NCBI GenBank assembly: GCA_022478985.1
Contig: JAKSZP010000012.1
Span: 186,001-250,000 of the forward strand
Source of the DNA: Massospora cicadina
Lineage: Eukaryota; Entomophthoromycota; Entomophthoromycetes; Entomophthorales; Entomophthoraceae
DNA length: 64,000 bases
Reading direction: 5' to 3'
The notes below the pieces were generated by a model that saw nothing but the letters and a program-made list of their open reading frames with translations, made no database searches and was not told the origin of the DNA. This document shows positions 1 through 11,404 of this stretch, piece after piece; positions within the stretch are counted from its first letter, which is position 1, and each line of letters starts with the position of its first letter. A program made the translations under genes and the position numbers.

Positions 1-27
1 TAACTGGGATTTTGGAATCCAAGTGTG

Positions 28-956
28 CTAACTCTGCCAGAGCATGCAAGATAACTGCCAATGTGGCTCGTGAGCGTCTGGAGGAGGGATGGCAAGAGTG
101 GTGGATGGTGTCCTCTTTGAAAGTTGCCCATGTGGAAATGGGGTCCGCGCAAAATGGTGCAACAAACTTTTTTTTTTAAGTTGCCTCTTCCACCCACGTG
201 GAAAATCCTGCCAACGCGAGCTCGGGGGGGGGTGGATTTTGCACCAATGTGGGGCCTTAGCAACTGTGACAGGTAGGTGGTAGGTTATTGAGACCAGCCA
301 ATGGTCGGAGAATTCCATTTTCATTGTTTTGAAGTGGGAGATGTGGGGTTGGAATTTCGCCAGCGTTAGAATAAGGTCAATGTGGGTCATGGACCGTAAT
401 TGGCTGTTGTGAATGTGGGGACGCAGCATGTTTTTGAGCAGCGAGGCATGTCGCAGCAGCGCATCCAATAACCCAAGGGTGGCCTTTAGAATGCGTAGTT
501 CTGCGTGACCCTGTGGGGCGTGGGGTGAGGAAGGCCACTGGTCCGTTGGTGTGGTTAGCCAACAGTTCATGTCACTGACTAGGAAAGAATCTGTGGGTAG
601 CGGGAGGGATTTGACTGATGAGAAAAATTCCTGACGCTCATGTGCACCATTTGGGGCATAGATGTTGACAATTGTGTGTGCAACGTCAGCCCACGAGAAG
701 GTGACAACAAGCACTCAGCCATTTAGGAATGTTTCTGAGGATACAAATTTAAAAAAAATTATTTTTCCAAATTAGCACCCCACAGTGCTTTGACCAAAAG
801 GATAGGGATGGGAGGAGCATTGTTTCTAAGTTTCCTTGGAACCTCATGGACATGGGTCTCCTGGATGGCCAGGATATCCACGGGTAAATTGTGTTGTAAA
901 AAACTCAGTTTCCTAGCCTGTGATGGTGAGGCCTTAAGTCCGGCGATATTCAACAT
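28..956 (-). pseudogene. LINE ORF2 N-terminal APE-type endonuclease, copy A
   Basis: Only the start of ORF2 lies in the window. Residues 1-65 (759-956) begin MLNIAGLKASPSQARKLSFL and contain the ILAIQETH segment, the usual first conserved block of apurinic-type LINE endonucleases (N at the start, E in QET). The next open stretch (28-714) holds NIYAPN and then SDMNCWL, where related enzymes usually have GDxN, and SDHWL near the end of the domain (catalytic SDH). A frame break at about 715-758 separates the two parts. The enzyme nicks target DNA to prime reverse transcription. The frame is open downstream to position 28, but the protein as a whole is not intact. Confidence 0.85.
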
Positions 957-958
957 CC

Positions 959-2400
959 CTAAAGTGAAGGTTTCCCCCTTCGCACCTTAGGTGTGAGGGG
1001 TGGGCCCCCTGGCCCACCAGCCTCTTCTAGATCCCCACAGGCCTTCACAGCAGCGCGGATGTTAGCAGCAATGTTATCAGAGTTTTTGTTGATTTTTGCA
1101 GAAAAAGTAGCGTTGGCTTTAGCCTTCGCTTTTTGTTTTCCTGACATCGGACAAATTTTTTGCAGTGCGGGTGAGTTTGGTGCACTGTTGAATGGGTTGA
1201 AAAAAAAATTTTCAGTTGGGATAGGTCCCAAGTCGGTTTCAACTGGAGCTTGGGTGCAATGATTTGGTGAGATCAAGTCTCCCATCAGATCCTCAGATTG
1301 AGTGGCCCACTCAGCATGGGCTTCCCAATCTGATTGGTTGATGGATTCCCAAGTTGCTTCCACCGCAAAGGTTTCTATGTCCTCCTGGCGTTGTGAGTGT
1401 GGGATAGCGGTGGTGGCCTTGGCCACTTCATTGGCTGTGGCCCTATGGGCCTGCTTGGCCTTCTTCCACTCTTGCAGGGAGATAGGCTTTACCAGTAGGT
1501 AGCAGCCTTGTGCTCCCCATGGGAAAGCCTCCTTGGTGCTTGCGGTTGGTTTGTAGTGCGCCTCTCCGCTGGCCATGGCCACTGAGGGGTGCTCTTGGAA
1601 TGTGATGCCCTCCTTGATGGGGCATGCATGCACCTTATGGCCAAACGCGTCACAGTGGGTGCAAATGGGGGGCGCGCTGTCCATGGTTACCTGGAATGGG
1701 TGGGTGGTATGCCCTGCAATGTCAATAAAGGTGGAGTGCGGGATCTGGGTTAGGTCCTTCGCGATCTCCTCAGTTGGGGTCAGAACTGCAATGGCTTTGC
1801 CGGTGCACAGGTGTGGCATCAGCGTGAAGCGTTGCATTTTGAAAGATTATATTTTGCCATATATGGCGAGACCATCTTTCAGGTGTTGTTACAAAATGTC
1901 ACGTTTTACCGTAGTAGGCAAAAAGTCAAACGTGAGGAAAATTTGGTTTGATTTTGTCCATCTGGTGCGTTTGGTTTCAATGACCCATTGCCCTTTGGGG
2001 AGGTTGACCACTACGCGCACTGCTGCAGTCTCGTCTGCTGCCTTTTTGCTGTCTGAAACCTAGGTCCAGCCAACCATGTGAGATGGAGTGAGGTGCAACG
2101 TACACCGCGGTCAGGAAAATTGTGTGCACATCTTCACAAAATTTTTCCCATAAGGCCATTTTTTGATGTCCATAAAACACGCGGACTCCGAATTCCACAA
2201 ACAAAAGTGGCTGGGAGTGTGGCGTGTTGATGTACTGGTTGCATTGTGCTTGCCATGCGAGTATCTCCAGGGAAATTGTGACTGCCAGTTTTTTAAGATT
2301 TTTGTCTATTCTGCCGGATTCTCCAGGGCGTTTTTAAAACGTTGGAGGCCGCGGGCCTTCCACCTGCTCCTCTTACCTTGCTTGCCCACCTGCTCCCTGA
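959..2400 (-). pseudogene. LINE ORF1 (gag-like, CCHC knuckle), copy A, broken
   Basis: ORF1 is the nucleic-acid-binding protein that packages LINE RNA. An open stretch of 292 codons (959-1837) holds a single CCHC zinc knuckle (CTHCDAFGHKVHAC, spacing CX2CX4HX4C). A long Ala/Lys-rich, low-complexity C-terminal tail follows. The N-terminal half (about 1840-2400) matches copies B and C but is broken by frameshifts. At the site where copy B has the ATG at 3320, this copy reads GTG, so the true start codon of the family is uncertain. The reading frame at the C-terminus runs past the stop used in copy C, because of a frame change near 980. Confidence 0.82.
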
Positions 2401-2463
2401 CATGGGCGCAGACTAATCTCCTCTGTGAGATTATAAAACTAGATTCAGTCTTGAATTGAATAG

Positions 2464-2483
2464 GTTGCAAAAGTGATTGCAAC
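2464..2483 (-). other. 5'-terminal hairpin of LINE copy A
   Basis: On the minus strand GTTGCAA and TTGCAAC form a perfect 7-bp stem around a 6-nt loop TCACTT, about 12 nt from the element's 5' end. The same hairpin occurs in copies B and C. A differently sequenced but still paired version occurs in the half-LINE at 58270-58289. Confidence 0.7.
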
Positions 2484-2557
2484 AAGAAAGAAAAGTCAGT
2501 TTAATATATTTTCATTATCATTGAATTATTTTCCTTTTTTATGTTTTTTTATGTTTT

Positions 2558-3160
2558 TTACTGGTGTTTATTTTTTTTCTTTTTCTTTTTTGTATATATT
2601 CTTTTTAGTGCCAATTTTTTTAAATACTTGCTATGAACAAGGTTATCCATATGACCATTGAGGATATTTTTGATCTTATAGGCATCCATTGCCAATTTAG
2701 AAAATACTTTGAAGGGACCTATCCATAAGGCATCCAGCTTAATTCGTTGGCTGAATCCATGCATATCACAATAGGATACTTTATCCCCAATTTCAAACCT
2801 TTTAATGGTTGGTAATTTTTTATCATCATACATTTTAGCCTGGATCCACTTCTGAAAGGTTTTGGTGAATGCTTAGGATTGCAAATCATAATAATGTTGG
2901 CTACTCGATATAAATATTAGTCCAGACTCCCCCCCAAAGTCAATTTCAATGATGAATAACGAATTGGTGGTAAGGTGGCTTTTCTTACATAGAGCAATTT
3001 GAAGGGTATTTTCCCTGTCTAGGAGTAATAACTGACATTATAGGCAAATGTCACTGAACTTAAGTATGAAGCCCAAGTAGAAGTTTTTCTCGCAACAAAT
3101 TTCGTAATGTAGAGGCTAAGGTAGCGTTCACTCTCTCAACCAGTCCATTTGTCTCTGGCC
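2558..3160 (-). pseudogene. Gypsy-1 integrase C-terminal end
   Basis: The open part, 2558-2833 (91 codons), carries a block with VSYCDMHGF, KLDALWIGPFKV and KIKNILNG...VHSKYLK, the barrel-like C-terminal region after a gypsy integrase core. The matching segment in Gypsy-5 (about 50310-50490) shows the same succession (CDTHGF, KLDALW, SIKNLLDG, VHARYLK). From 2834 to 3160 the match to an integrase core continues in broken frames. The protein ends in a lysine-rich tail. LINE B is inserted at 3160/3161. Confidence 0.75.
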
Positions 3161-3177
3161 AATATGGGACCAATATG
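3161..3177. repeat. Left target-site duplication of LINE B (17 bp)
   Basis: AATATGGGACCAATATG here is repeated exactly at 8449-8465. Both copies lie in Gypsy-1 integrase sequence, and the repeat brackets LINE B. The first two A's of the right copy could also be element tail, so the true length is 15-17 bp. Confidence 0.93.
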
Positions 3178-3195
3178 GAAAACTTTTTCTTTCTC

Positions 3196-3215
3196 GTTGC
3201 AAACACTTTTGCAAC
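3196..3215 (+). other. 5'-terminal hairpin of LINE copy B
   Basis: GTTGCAA ACACTT TTGCAAC: 7-bp perfect stem and 6-nt loop, starting 18 nt inside the element. It is identical in stem to copies A and C, with one loop difference. Confidence 0.7.
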
Positions 3216-3319
3216 ATATTCAATTCAAGACTAAATCTAATTTGATAATCTCACATAGGAGATTAGTCTGCGCCCATGTCTGGGAGCAGTTGGGCAAGCA
3301 AGGCAAGAGGAGCAGGCGG

Positions 3320-4549
3320 ATGGCCCACGCCTCTAACATTCGAAAACGCCCCAGAGAATCTGGTGAAATAGAAAAAAATCTCAAAAAACTGGCGGTCACA
3401 ATTTCCCCGGAGATACTCATGTGGCAAGCACGATGCAAACAGTACATCAACACGCCACACTCCCAGCCACTTTCGTTGGTGGAATTTGGAGTCCATGTGT
3501 ATCTGGACATCCAAAAAACGGTTTTATGGGAAAAATTTTGTGAAGATGTACACAAAATTTTCCCAACCGCGGTGTACGTTGCACCTCACTCCATGTCACG
3601 CGGTTGGATGGACCTAGGTTTCAAAAGCAAAATAGCAGCAGATGAGGCTGCAGCGGTGCGCATAGTGGTCAACCTCCCCGAAGGGCAATGGGTCATCAAA
3701 ACCAAAAGCACCAGATGGACAAAATCAAACCAAATTTTCCTCATGTTTGACTTTTTGCCTACTACGGTAAAACGTGACATTTTGGAGCAACACCTGAAAG
3801 ATGGTCTCGCCATATATGGCGAAATACAATCTTTTGAAATGCAACATTTCACGCTGATGCCACACCTGTGCACCGGCAAAGCCATTGCAGTTCTGACCCC
3901 AACTGAGGAGATCGCGAAGGACCTAACCCAGATCCCGCACTCCACCTTTATTGACATTGCAGGGCATACCACCCACCCATTCCAGGTAACCATGGACAGC
4001 GCGCCCCCCATTTGCACCCACTGTGACGCGTTTGGCCATAAGGTGCATGCATGCCCCATCAAGGAGGGCATCACATTCCAAGAGCACCCCTCAGCGGCCA
4101 TGGCCAGCGGAGAGGCGCACTACAAACCAACCGCAAGCACCAAGGAGGCTTTCCCGTGGGGAGCACAAGGCTACTACCTATTGGTAAAGCCCATCTCCCC
4201 GCAGGAGTAGAAGAAGGCCAAGCAGGCCCATAGGGCCGCGGCCAAGGAAGCGGCCAAGGCCACCACCACCATCCCACACTCACAACACCAGGAAGACATG
4301 GAGACCTTTGCGGTGGAAGTGACTCAGGAATCCATCACCCAATCAGATTGGGAGGCCCATGCCAAGCGGGCCACTCATTCTGAGGATCTGATGGGAGATT
4401 CGATCTCACCCAATCGCTGCACCCAAGCTCCAGTCAAAACTTACTTGGGACCTATCCCAACTGAAAAAAAAATTTTGCCCCACTCGACGGTACACCAAAC
4501 TTATAAGCACCGCAAAAAATTTGTCCGATGTTGGGAAAACAAAAAGTGA
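3320..4549 (+). pseudogene. LINE ORF1 (gag-like RNA-binding protein), copy B
   Basis: Best preserved ORF1 of the family. The open frame extends upstream into flanking DNA to 3149, but the element begins at 3178. The ATG at 3320 is the first plausible in-element start in this frame (copies A and C lack it). A conserved region (about residues 55-180) includes FCEDVHKIFPTAVYVAPHS and DEAAAVRIVVNLP. An RRM-like part with FLMFDFLPTTVKRDIL follows, then the CCHC knuckle CTHCDAFGHKVHAC, then an Ala/Lys-rich tail. The frame is stopped once by TAG at 4208-4210, where A and C read TGG (Trp), and reopens in the same frame to 4549. A further frame change comes before the expected ORF1 stop at 4684-4686. 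Confidence 0.88.
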
Positions 4550-4692
4550 AGGCCAAAGCTAATGCGTCTCTCCGCAAAAATTAACAAAAACCCCAATAGC
4601 ATTGCTGCTAACACTCGTGCTGCTGTGAAAGCCCATGAGGACCTTGAAGAGGCTGGTGGGCCCAGGGCCCACCCCCTCACACCTAAGGTGTG

Positions 4693-7600
4693 ATGGGGGA
4701 AACTTTTCACTCTAGGGATGCTGAATATCGCCGGACTCAAGGCCTCCCTATCCCAGGCTAGGAAAATGAGTTTTTTACAAAACAATTTACCCATGGATAT
4801 CCTGGCCATCCAGGAGTCCCACTGTCCACAAGGTTCTGAGGAAGCTTGGAAAACAATGCTCCTCCCATCCCTATCCTATTGGTTGAAGCACTGTGGGGTG
4901 CTAATTTAGAAAAATAATTTTTTCAAATTTGCATCCTCAGAAACATTCCTAAATGGCCGAATGCTCATTGTCACCTTCTCGTGGGCTGACGTTGCACACA
5001 CAATTGTCAACATCTATGCCCCAAATGGTGCACATGAGCGTCAGGAATTTTTCTCATCAGTCAAATCCCTCCCGCTACCCACAGATTCTTTCCTAGTCAG
5101 TGACATGAACTGTTGGCTAACCACACCAACGGACCGGTGGCCGCCCTCACCCCATGCCCCACAGGGTCACGTAGAACTATGCATTCAAAAAGCCACCCTT
5201 GGGTTAATGGATGCACTGCCACAACATGCCCCACTGCTCGAAAGTATGATGCATCCCCACGTCCACAACGGCCAATTAAGGTCCATGACCCGCATTGACC
5301 TTATACTAATGCTGGCAAAATTCCAAACCCACATCTCCCACTTCAAAACAATGAAAATGGAATTCTCTGACCACCGACTGGTCTTGATAACATACCACTT
5401 ACCTGTCACAGTTGCAAAGGCCCCACATTGGTGCAAAATCCGCCCTCTCGAGCTTGCATCGCCAGGATTTTCCATGTGGGTGGAAGAGGCAAATTTGGTG
5501 AAATTGTTTGTTGCACCGTTTTGTGCGGATCCCATTTCCACATGGGCAACTTTCAAAGAGGAAACCATCGGCCACTATTGCCATCTCTCCTCCAGATGCT
5601 CACGAGCCACATCAGCAGTAATCTCGCACGCGCTGGCAGAATTGGCACACTTGGAGTCCAACATTCCAGCCACAGGATACAGCCCTGCATGGGGCTGGAA
5701 GTGGGCGGAGGCAGCCGCCCACCTCAATGCACTTGAAAGGCAACACAAACATCAGGTTTGTGTCCAATACAAGGCCACATACATCACAAAAGGCAACAAG
5801 AGCACCGCATACTTCTTTAAAAAAATTCTCGCACCACGCTAGAGCATGGCCTGCACACAGGTGCAAAGATCAGATAATTCCATTGTGGACACACTGGCTG
5901 AAGTGGCAATCGAAATGCAAAGATATTACTCCGAGTTATACCAAGCTGAACCAATTCAGCTTGCTGAAATGGCGGAATTTCTCGACCGAGCTTATATCTG
6001 CACCATTTTCTGATACCCAGAAATAATGAATTTAATTACTCTGAATGAATTATGGACAGCCATTCATAGTGCACCAAACTGAAAATGCCCAGGCCCAGAT
6101 GGCATTCCATATGAGTTCTAAAAAAAATATTCAAATATATATCCCTATTGCCGCTAGCCTCACTCAACCAAAGCCTGTTGGAAACGCGCCTCCTACCAGG
6201 AGGACATGAGGCCTTTACTGTCACACTCTTCAAGAAAGGGGATCAGCTTGACTTAGCCAACTGGCGCCCCATTTCTCTAACAAACACAGACACCAAAATT
6301 TTAACAAAAATTATGGCTAACCGTTTAGGGACTGTAGCATCTGTCACCATCTCCCCAGAACAATTCAGTTTCATCCCCAGAAGGTCGATTTGGGATAACG
6401 TGCACTCTGTGGCTAATGTGTGTCAGTCCACAGCCTCTGGGGCACTTGTATTCTTGGACCAACAAAAGGCCTATGATAGAGTAAACTGGGAATACCTTAG
6501 GGCCTGCCTCCATCAATTCCGCCTACCCCCCGCTTCATAAACTGGGTGATGCTGCTCACAGAATCTGCGACAATGGCAGTAAGTGGCCAGGCTATAATGG
6601 AAGTAGTCCGCCCTCAAAGGGGCCTACGACAAGGGGACCCCCTCAGCCCACTCTTATACAACTTCAGCCTTGACCCACTACTGCGAAATGTGAATGCCCA
6701 CCTCACTGGGGTCCATGTGCCAGGCCAAACCCCAGTCAAGATGATGGCATTTGCAGATGATTGCATGGTGGGGGTGTCTAATAAAAGATACACGCGCGCT
6801 TGAAGCCCTCATCCAGGAATATTCCCGGGTAAGCAACGCGGCACTGAACGCTAAAAAACTGAAATCATCCTCCTTGGTCAGTTTCAGAATTGCTGGGCCC
6901 CAGCAAGCAGTTCCCAACCCAGCCCATCTGCTCGCCCACGTCCACACCTTACTAACTCAACACACACCGCTCCACTGGTGCTCCCCTTCATGCCACGTCC
7001 TACCATAGGACTGGTGCGCCATCTGGGCGTGTGGATGGAGGCAGGCGGATATGCATCAGCAGTAATGGAGTGCCATATTCTGGACAACGTGACGAAGCGA
7101 ATCGCCTCTCTCAGAGCCCACCCTACTACCCTCACTGGCAGGGTTGTTCTTGCCAACTCTATGCTCCTATCCAAAGTCTGGTTCAGAGCCCACGCCATCC
7201 CCTTCTCCCCAAGCTTCTTCAAATCCCTTTATGCTTTGCTGCAAGGATGGCTTTAGTCAGGCCGCTCTCCACCAGTACGGCTAGAGGTCATGTTTGGCCC
7301 TCATCATCAAGGTGGCATGGGCCTGCTTGACTTCAAAGCCCATGCTGCCAAGATCCTGGGCACCTGGATCGCGGCTGTCTCCGCTCCTACACTCCCATCC
7401 CAACACTGGTCCCGCGCGGCCCACTCCAACTTCTCCTGATCCTTGGGCCTCAACAATCCATCAAACCCCCACTCCCTGATGAAATACCTCGCATCACACA
7501 CATCGGCCACAGGTCCTCACGGGACTAAAACCCACTACAAACGAATCCTACTCTATATGCGAAGTGCAGAGTGGAGAATTCGTATTAGCGGACATACAAC

Positions 7601-8375
7601 CCAAAGAGGCCACCCCTCTCCTCAGTTCACACAAGCGGTACAGGGGCTACCCATCCATGATGGCGTGATCCCCATTTGACCCCATGTCCTATCCAGGGTG
7701 GACTACCTGAACATGATGGACATCCCTTATTCCACTGAGACCCAAAAGACTATCTGGAAATACGCACACCATCCCCTGTTGCAGCCTCAAGTCCGCTCCC
7801 ATGTGTGGCGCTGCCTGAGGCAGGTGTATCATACAGCTGAGCACTCTAACGCTTTACACTCATCCTGTGTCATGTGTGGCCAGTATGGAACGCTGTTCCA
7901 CCGCCTGGAGAAGTGTCCCACCTCTAAAGTGATATGGCGCGAAGTTCAACATCTGATGGGCCAGGATCAAACAAATCCCTTCAGTCTGTCAAGAGATATG
8001 TTTGCTTCATCAATGGCCTCCCCCTTCCACCCTCCCTCCGTGCTCTGGTGGTTGCAATCGCTATGTGGACTATCCACACGATTGTCTTAAATGCCATCGC
8101 TGGATCTACCCCCACCCTCCCAGAAGCTGTCCACAGATTCTGGTCTCATTTGGTGGACCACTTTCAAGCGTGGATGTTTGGATATCTTCCACCGCGTCGC
8201 CAACAGCTGGTCTCCTCCTGGTTCCCAGTCTGGTTCATCAAATCAGACCCATTCCTCCACACGTGCTCAATAGTGGCTACGGCTCCTTCACACGTTCCCT
8301 CCCCCTCCCCATAAGTGGCGTTCCTGCTGGCAACAAGAGATAGCATCGCTTCTCTGGGGTGCCCCCTGGTACTGA
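4693..8375 (+). pseudogene. LINE ORF2: endonuclease + reverse transcriptase + zinc-finger end, copy B
   Basis: ORF2 makes the enzyme for target-primed reverse transcription. The ATG at 4693 corresponds to the ORF2 start of copy C and lies 6 nt after the ORF1 stop position; a one-base insertion near 4708 breaks it at once. Endonuclease: 4718-4909 (NIAGLKA, ILAIQESH) and 4961-5842 (NIYAPN, SDMNCWL, SDHRLV). RT: 6148-6540 (LANWRPISLTN, ISPEQFSFIPRRS, FLDQQKAYDRVNW), 6546-6803 (RQGDPLSPLLY, then FADD as the catalytic box). Thumb/connector about 6820-7700. C-terminal domain 7698-8314 with CVMCGQ...FHRLEKC, the cysteine/histidine cluster usual at LINE ORF2 ends. At least six frame breaks or stops; the stop at 8373-8375 is inferred by alignment to copy C. 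Confidence 0.9.
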
Positions 8376-8403
8376 GTTTATCCTTCCTGAATCATATTCG
8401 GAA

Positions 8404-8448
8404 GTGTCCATCCCATGGTCAGTTTTCCCCGCAATAAATTTAAATTTA
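8404..8448 (+). other. LINE B 3' tail shared with half-LINEs and SINE
   Basis: The last 45 nt read GTGTCCATCCCATGGTCA, then a CCCCGCAATAAA block and an AT-rich end. Recognisably similar tails end LINE C, the half-LINE copies and the SINE at 57840-58154. In known LINE/SINE pairs such a shared 3' end is the site recognised by the LINE reverse transcriptase. Confidence 0.75.
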
Positions 8449-8465
8449 AATATGGGACCAATATG
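8449..8465. repeat. Right target-site duplication of LINE B
   Basis: Exact second copy of the 17-bp sequence at 3161-3177. Gypsy-1 integrase sequence resumes directly after it. Confidence 0.93.
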
Positions 8466-9219
8466 ACCCGCTTGATTCCCATCAGTTTTTTCAATTGGGT
8501 TATGACAAAGGAGTTAAAATTTTCTCCATTTTTATTCAGGATCAATCGAGGACACTTAGCTGATATATCACTTGATCCAGAATAAATTTGTCAGTATTCA
8601 TCACATTGACCCATTCCATAGCCTTGGTTTCAATTCATTGGGTCAGGTGATCAATTTCAACTATGATATATCACATTCCTCCAGTGCTTGTACTTAGAGG
8701 TCCCATGACATTGATTGATACTGTATGCCAGGCGAATCCTGGTTGCTCTAACCGATATCCAGCCACATTTTTGTGTGGCTTGTGGAGCTGACATTCCACA
8801 CAACAGGAAAGGAAATCCGCCGATCATACTTTAATAACTCCCAATAGTAATATTGACAAATGTGCTCTATCATTTTCTTGAGGCCACCATGACTGACAAT
8901 TCTGCAAGTAAGCGAATTATTTCTGTTCATTTAAATGGTTTTTGGAACAAAAGCCTTTTATCATTCACTATTTTTAATAGCTGTCCGTTCTTTTGTTTTG
9001 TTCCCTCCATGGCTTTTCATAACGCCATTTGAACTTCTGGTGGCTCGTTCTCCAACTCTCCTTCCACCATTCATTCAAATAGATCATCAGCACAATCCTG
9101 TACTGCAAGAATTGCCAGCAGTCTGGTTTTTATCAGCATTTTGGTTTTTATCTCCATCACATTGTTCAATTCCATAGTCAAATGCCTGCAATTTCATGGC
9201 CCATCATGCTATTCTTCCC
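8466..9219 (-). pseudogene. Gypsy-1 integrase, N-terminal and core part
   Basis: Sequence between RNase H (ends about 9220) and the LINE B insertion. No long frame is open, but short minus-strand pieces read like a gypsy integrase core, for example the piece around 8600-8650 (DHLTQ, then AMEWVN) and a cysteine-bearing piece at 8748-8930. The identification rests mainly on position between RNase H and the integrase C-terminus at 2558-2833, and on similar wording in the same region of Gypsy-4. Confidence 0.6.
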
Positions 9220-10330
9220 TCAGGTTCTTTTTAAGTTATGCAACCAATGGTGAGATGAATAATTGTTTACAACCTTGAAATGCATCCCATGAATATAAAC
9301 ATGAAATTGCTTGCAAGTGTAGATAACTGCAAGACATTTATGCTCAGTGACTGTATAATTCCTTTTGGCATAGGTTAAGGTATGGCTGACATATGCCACT
9401 GGGTGTTCTTTGCCTTTTTTGTCCACTTGACTAAGTATGGTACCTTTCTCCATGAGCGAAGCATCTGATTGTATAATAAATGATCGGTCAAAATTTGGAT
9501 ATTTGAGTATTGGGCTAGTTGTCAAGTATCTCCATAATTCATCATATGCTTCTTGGGCCTTTTCATTCCATTTGAACCCTTTTTTGGATCCTTAAGCTGA
9601 TGGAATAATGGATCCACTATTTCTGCAAAGTCCTTAATAAATTGGCAATAATAACTAACCATTCCTAAAAGTCTTGTATATCATGAACACTTTTTGGCAA
9701 TAACATCCACTCAATAGCATCGACTTCTGTTTTTAAGGTGTAATCTATCCACGTTTGTAACGAAGCCCAAATATTCTAGCTGCTCCTTATAAAAGTGACA
9801 CTTTCAGGGCTTGATTTTAAGATTGGCAGCAGCTAATTTCTTGAATCCTCTAAGTGTTGTAAGTGCTCGGTAAATGATTAACTAAAATAAATTGATGTCA
9901 TCTAGATAGACTAGAACACTGGAAAATTTGTGGTCACATAAGATGGTATCCATAGCCCGTTGAAAAGTTTCAGAGGCATTACATAAGCCTTGGGGCATCT
10001 ATGTAGGTTGGTAAAGCCCTTGTGCCGTTATTATGGCACAATTCTCCTAGTCCTCAGTTGACATATCAATCTGCCAATACCTCAAGATGAGGTCCTTCTC
10101 TGAAAAGAATTTAGCCCCACCTAGCTGATCCAACGCATCATCAATTTACAGCAAGGGGTTAGAGTTTTTTTGTGATTTTATTAAGATGGCAATAGTTGAT
10201 TACAACCTGATTTGACCTGCCCTTTTTTTACAATTACTATTGGACTAGCCCATGGACTGGATGAAGGCACAAGCAATCCGTTCTCCAACAACTTTTCTAT
10301 TTTTTTATAAAAAAATGCCTCAGCTGCTTG
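9220..10330 (-). pseudogene. Gypsy-1 reverse transcriptase and RNase H
   Basis: RNase H is the clearest part (9220-9525). It has ILKYPNFDRSFIIQSDAS, then HPVAYVSHTLTYAKRNYTVTEHKCLAVIY, which is the usual gypsy RNase H start (D of QSDAS, E of TEHK). RT lies upstream in broken frames: the YLDD catalytic box reads from 9897-9908 (minus strand, VLVYLDDIN context), and a piece near 10130 reads DDALDQLG. RT copies the element RNA and RNase H removes the template. Stops and shifts interrupt RT throughout. Confidence 0.85.
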
Positions 10331-10444
10331 GGACCTTCGAATAGGTCTCATTCTAATAGGGGCGGCTTCCCCAGTGTCAATTTGATGGAGTATATTTTCT
10401 GCACACCCAAGATCCTGGTCATTTTATGCAGAGATAGTTTGATA

Positions 10445-11404
10445 TTATTTAGTTAAAGCTAATATTTCATATAGCTGATCTTTGGTTAATCCAGATAATT
10501 GTTCCCAAGTCATTAACATATGAATGTATCCAGCCAAATCTGGTAATCCCATTTCATTTAAATCCCCAAATTTGTAAAAGGAATGGAGCTCTGTTATAGG
10601 GATTAACTTGGCGAATGCAACTACTTGATTTTTCTTGATTATCATTGGTGTTTTCCCAGATTGGTTAATAGAATACAAATTTCCCAATGACCAGGAATTA
10701 GGATCCCTGGAGCTACCTAAGGTCCAGTTCTCGAACTTTGCCAGAAAACCTCAATTTCTATATATAACTACTCAGGAATTTTCAGAGTCAGTCCATTACC
10801 AACCACTGTCTGCATCCCAGGCATTAGAATTAAAACCTTTTTTACACAGATTGGGATCACTCGGTTTTCATTCACATCTTTTAGTGAGGGGTGGACCTTT
10901 TTCCCAACTAGTTTATAACCAATGAGAAGGATGCCATCCTTATATATCACGTTCATAAAGTTATTTCTTTGAGCGAGAGGGGCATCCCCCTTCTGATGAT
11001 AGATCAATGGTAGCGTCTGGCCTAAGATTGTCACAGTATTCTCCTCAAAGTCACACTTTACTCCATACTTCTGCATGAAGTCAGTGCAAAGAATATAGTA
11101 ATTTTGATTAGGTAAAACAATTGCTGGCTCAGACACAACTAGAGATCCAACAGGAAGTGGTAAGGCACTATAAGCCCCGCAGGATGTAGTAAGGTTGGGC
11201 CCAGCGGTACCATACTACTTTTTGATGCGCTATATCTGGCAGCATCTTTAGATGTTTTACCAATTTGGTAGACACTATATTAATTGGTGCACCACTATCA
11301 ATGTTAGCCCTTACTTCTAATTGGTTAACCAAAATGTTGGCATAAGTACACTCAGAATAGTGGGAAATGTTGTTTACTGAATGTATAGCAGCATCAGTAG
11401 CCAA
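10445..11404 (-). pseudogene. Gypsy-1 aspartic protease and linker to RT
   Basis: The open frame 11168-11404 (78 codons) carries LEVRANIDSGAPINIVSTKLVK. IDSGAP is the aspartic-protease active site (usually DTGA or DSGA) with the hydrophobic residues after it. Frames 10768-11136 and 10445-10687 continue downstream with the post-protease segment (for example PNQNYYILCTDFMQKYGV, typical of the second half of retropepsin-like domains). Protease matures the Gag-Pol polyprotein. Frame breaks separate the three pieces. The active-site aspartate itself is kept here, unlike in Gypsy-3. Confidence 0.8.

Larger units (their letters stand above)
1..2495 (-). mobile_element. LINE copy A, 5' part (truncated by window edge)
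   Basis: Non-LTR retrotransposon on the minus strand. Its 5' end is near 2495 and it runs off the left edge inside ORF2. It aligns by eye along its whole length with copies B (3178-8448) and C (39789-45066), including the same 5'-terminal hairpin at 2464-2483, so the three are one family. The 5' end abuts the pol end of Gypsy-1, so this copy probably inserted in or near the 3' end of that element. The 3' end and right-hand TSD lie outside the window. The GC content is clearly higher than the surrounding DNA. Confidence 0.9.
3178..8448 (+). mobile_element. LINE copy B, full length (5.27 kb)
   Basis: Complete plus-strand non-LTR retrotransposon with both ends defined by a 17-bp exact target-site duplication. 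Order: 5' hairpin leader, ORF1 with CCHC knuckle, short gap, ORF2 (APE endonuclease, reverse transcriptase, C-terminal zinc-finger-like domain), ~70-nt 3' UTR, AT-rich tail ending AATAAATTTAAATTTAAA rather than a long poly(A). The length matches copy C within about 10 bp. It inserted into Gypsy-1 and is younger than that element. Both ORFs have several stops and frameshifts, so it is not autonomous now. Confidence 0.95.

Noticed and set aside
2520..2640. T-rich stretch as a LINE poly(A)/poly(T) tail
   Set aside because: It is the lysine-rich coding end of Gypsy-1 integrase on the minus strand, and the LINE next to it has its 5' end here.
3586..4101. 171-codon minus-strand ORF over LINE B ORF1
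   Set aside because: Exact antisense shadow of ORF1. The same shadow appears over copy A (1575-2063, plus strand). GC-rich coding on the other strand explains its openness.
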